Part shown: in pieces, positions 63,893 through 64,000 of the stretch
How the letters are laid out: each line of letters opens with the position of its first letter
Position numbering within the stretch: the stretch's first letter is position 1
DNA from: Altibacter lentus
Lineage (GTDB): Bacteria > Bacteroidota > Bacteroidia > Flavobacteriales > Flavobacteriaceae
Direction: 5' to 3'
NCBI RefSeq assembly: GCF_000746845.1
Contig: NZ_KN050846.1
Span: 1 to 64,000 of the forward strand
DNA: 64,000 nucleotides
Program-made: the position numbers and the translations under genes
The notes under the pieces: model-generated
The model's input: the letters and a program-made list of their open reading frames with translations, nothing else
Databases searched by the model: none
What the model was told of the DNA's origin: nothing

Positions 63893-64000
63893 ATGGAATC
63901 AAGCAATACAAAATGGGTCTTGGGTCATAAGATCACACCACATGATAGTTCGGGCGATTTTGATTTAATGGTAGCCGAGACACCGGCTAAAGTTCAAGGT
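63893..64000 (+). CDS. Cupin-like protein, N-terminal part (runs off window)
   Basis: The first 36 codons read MESSNTKWVLGHKITPHDSS then GDFDLMVAETPAKVQG with no stop. This looks like the start of a small cupin-domain protein (VLGHKxTPH.TSGDYDLM..ETP pattern) often placed next to TetR regulators. The His and metal-binding motifs would come later, beyond the window. It is under control of the divergent TetR operators. Confidence 0.65.
   Translation, partial: MESSNTKWVLGHKITPHDSSGDFDLMVAETPAKVQG

Overview
This window is a piece of chromosome from a member of the Bacteroidota, most likely a marine Flavobacteriaceae. Three proteins carry type IX secretion (T9SS) C-terminal sorting domains, and there is a porD gene, a TonB receptor/DUF4249 lipoprotein pair, a Bacteroidota-type omega subunit, long-form GAPDH, monomeric isocitrate dehydrogenase, and promoters of the Bacteroidota form (TTTG ... 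TAnnTTTG). The species cannot be named from the sequence alone.

Layout. 0-0.07 kb: the 3' end of a 5S rRNA with its terminator, so an rRNA operon lies to the left. 0.1-10 kb: a large palindrome, a T9SS propeller protein, then a leftward block (DUF6095-like, murQ, DUF4249, TonB receptor, icd, an exported unknown, rplS). 10-26.6 kb: trmD/TPR/GNAT, gap and degQ on the minus strand; dapF/GNAT/mltG and two tandem lysozyme-like genes on the plus strand; then an RsmI-like methylase, a T9SS sugar dehydrogenase, a LMW phosphatase and dnaA leftward; a thioesterase; and yigZ, an EamA transporter and ribD leftward. 26.8-46.9 kb: a long rightward housekeeping stretch: GNAT-prmC-LOG, ligA, dapA, the conserved Bacteroidota run bamD-rpoZ-coaBC-porD-recN, fabI, a 1126-aa T9SS protein, glycosyltransferase, YbbR/CdaR, coaE, and an RprXY-like histidine kinase/response regulator pair. 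46.9-54 kb: leftward miaA, Kv-like channel, exonuclease/GIY-YIG, YggS, DUF1015, 3-hydroxyacyl-CoA dehydrogenase and a Gfo/Idh oxidoreductase. 54.2-56.3 kb: pcm, a Met-rich DUF4412 protein and a NUDIX hydrolase. 56.4-64 kb: an accessory-looking region of small exported or lipoproteins, a bestrophin-like channel, an SMR/Gdx exporter, a gene remnant, and a TetR/cupin divergent switch cut by the window end.

How it works together. The core is ordinary housekeeping: peptidoglycan precursor and recycling (dapA, dapF, murQ, mltG), outer-membrane assembly and secretion (bamD, porD), replication and repair (dnaA, ligA, recN), CoA synthesis (coaBC, coaE) and tRNA/ribosome modification (trmD, miaA, prmC). 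The most interesting regulatory signal is a repeated half-site TGTTAA / xGTTAA with 10-11 bp periodicity. It sits a nearly constant distance (about 28-34 nt) upstream of the -7 box of the two-component system, of both lysozyme-like genes, and of dapF, in the degQ/dapF divergent region. This suggests a cell-envelope regulon run by the two-component system in the same window. A second pattern is that many ATG codons lie only 3-5 nt downstream of a TAnnTTTG box, as expected for leaderless mRNAs. A third is an unrecognised three-gene envelope operon (57.5-60 kb) whose middle protein has a second signal peptide inside the chain.
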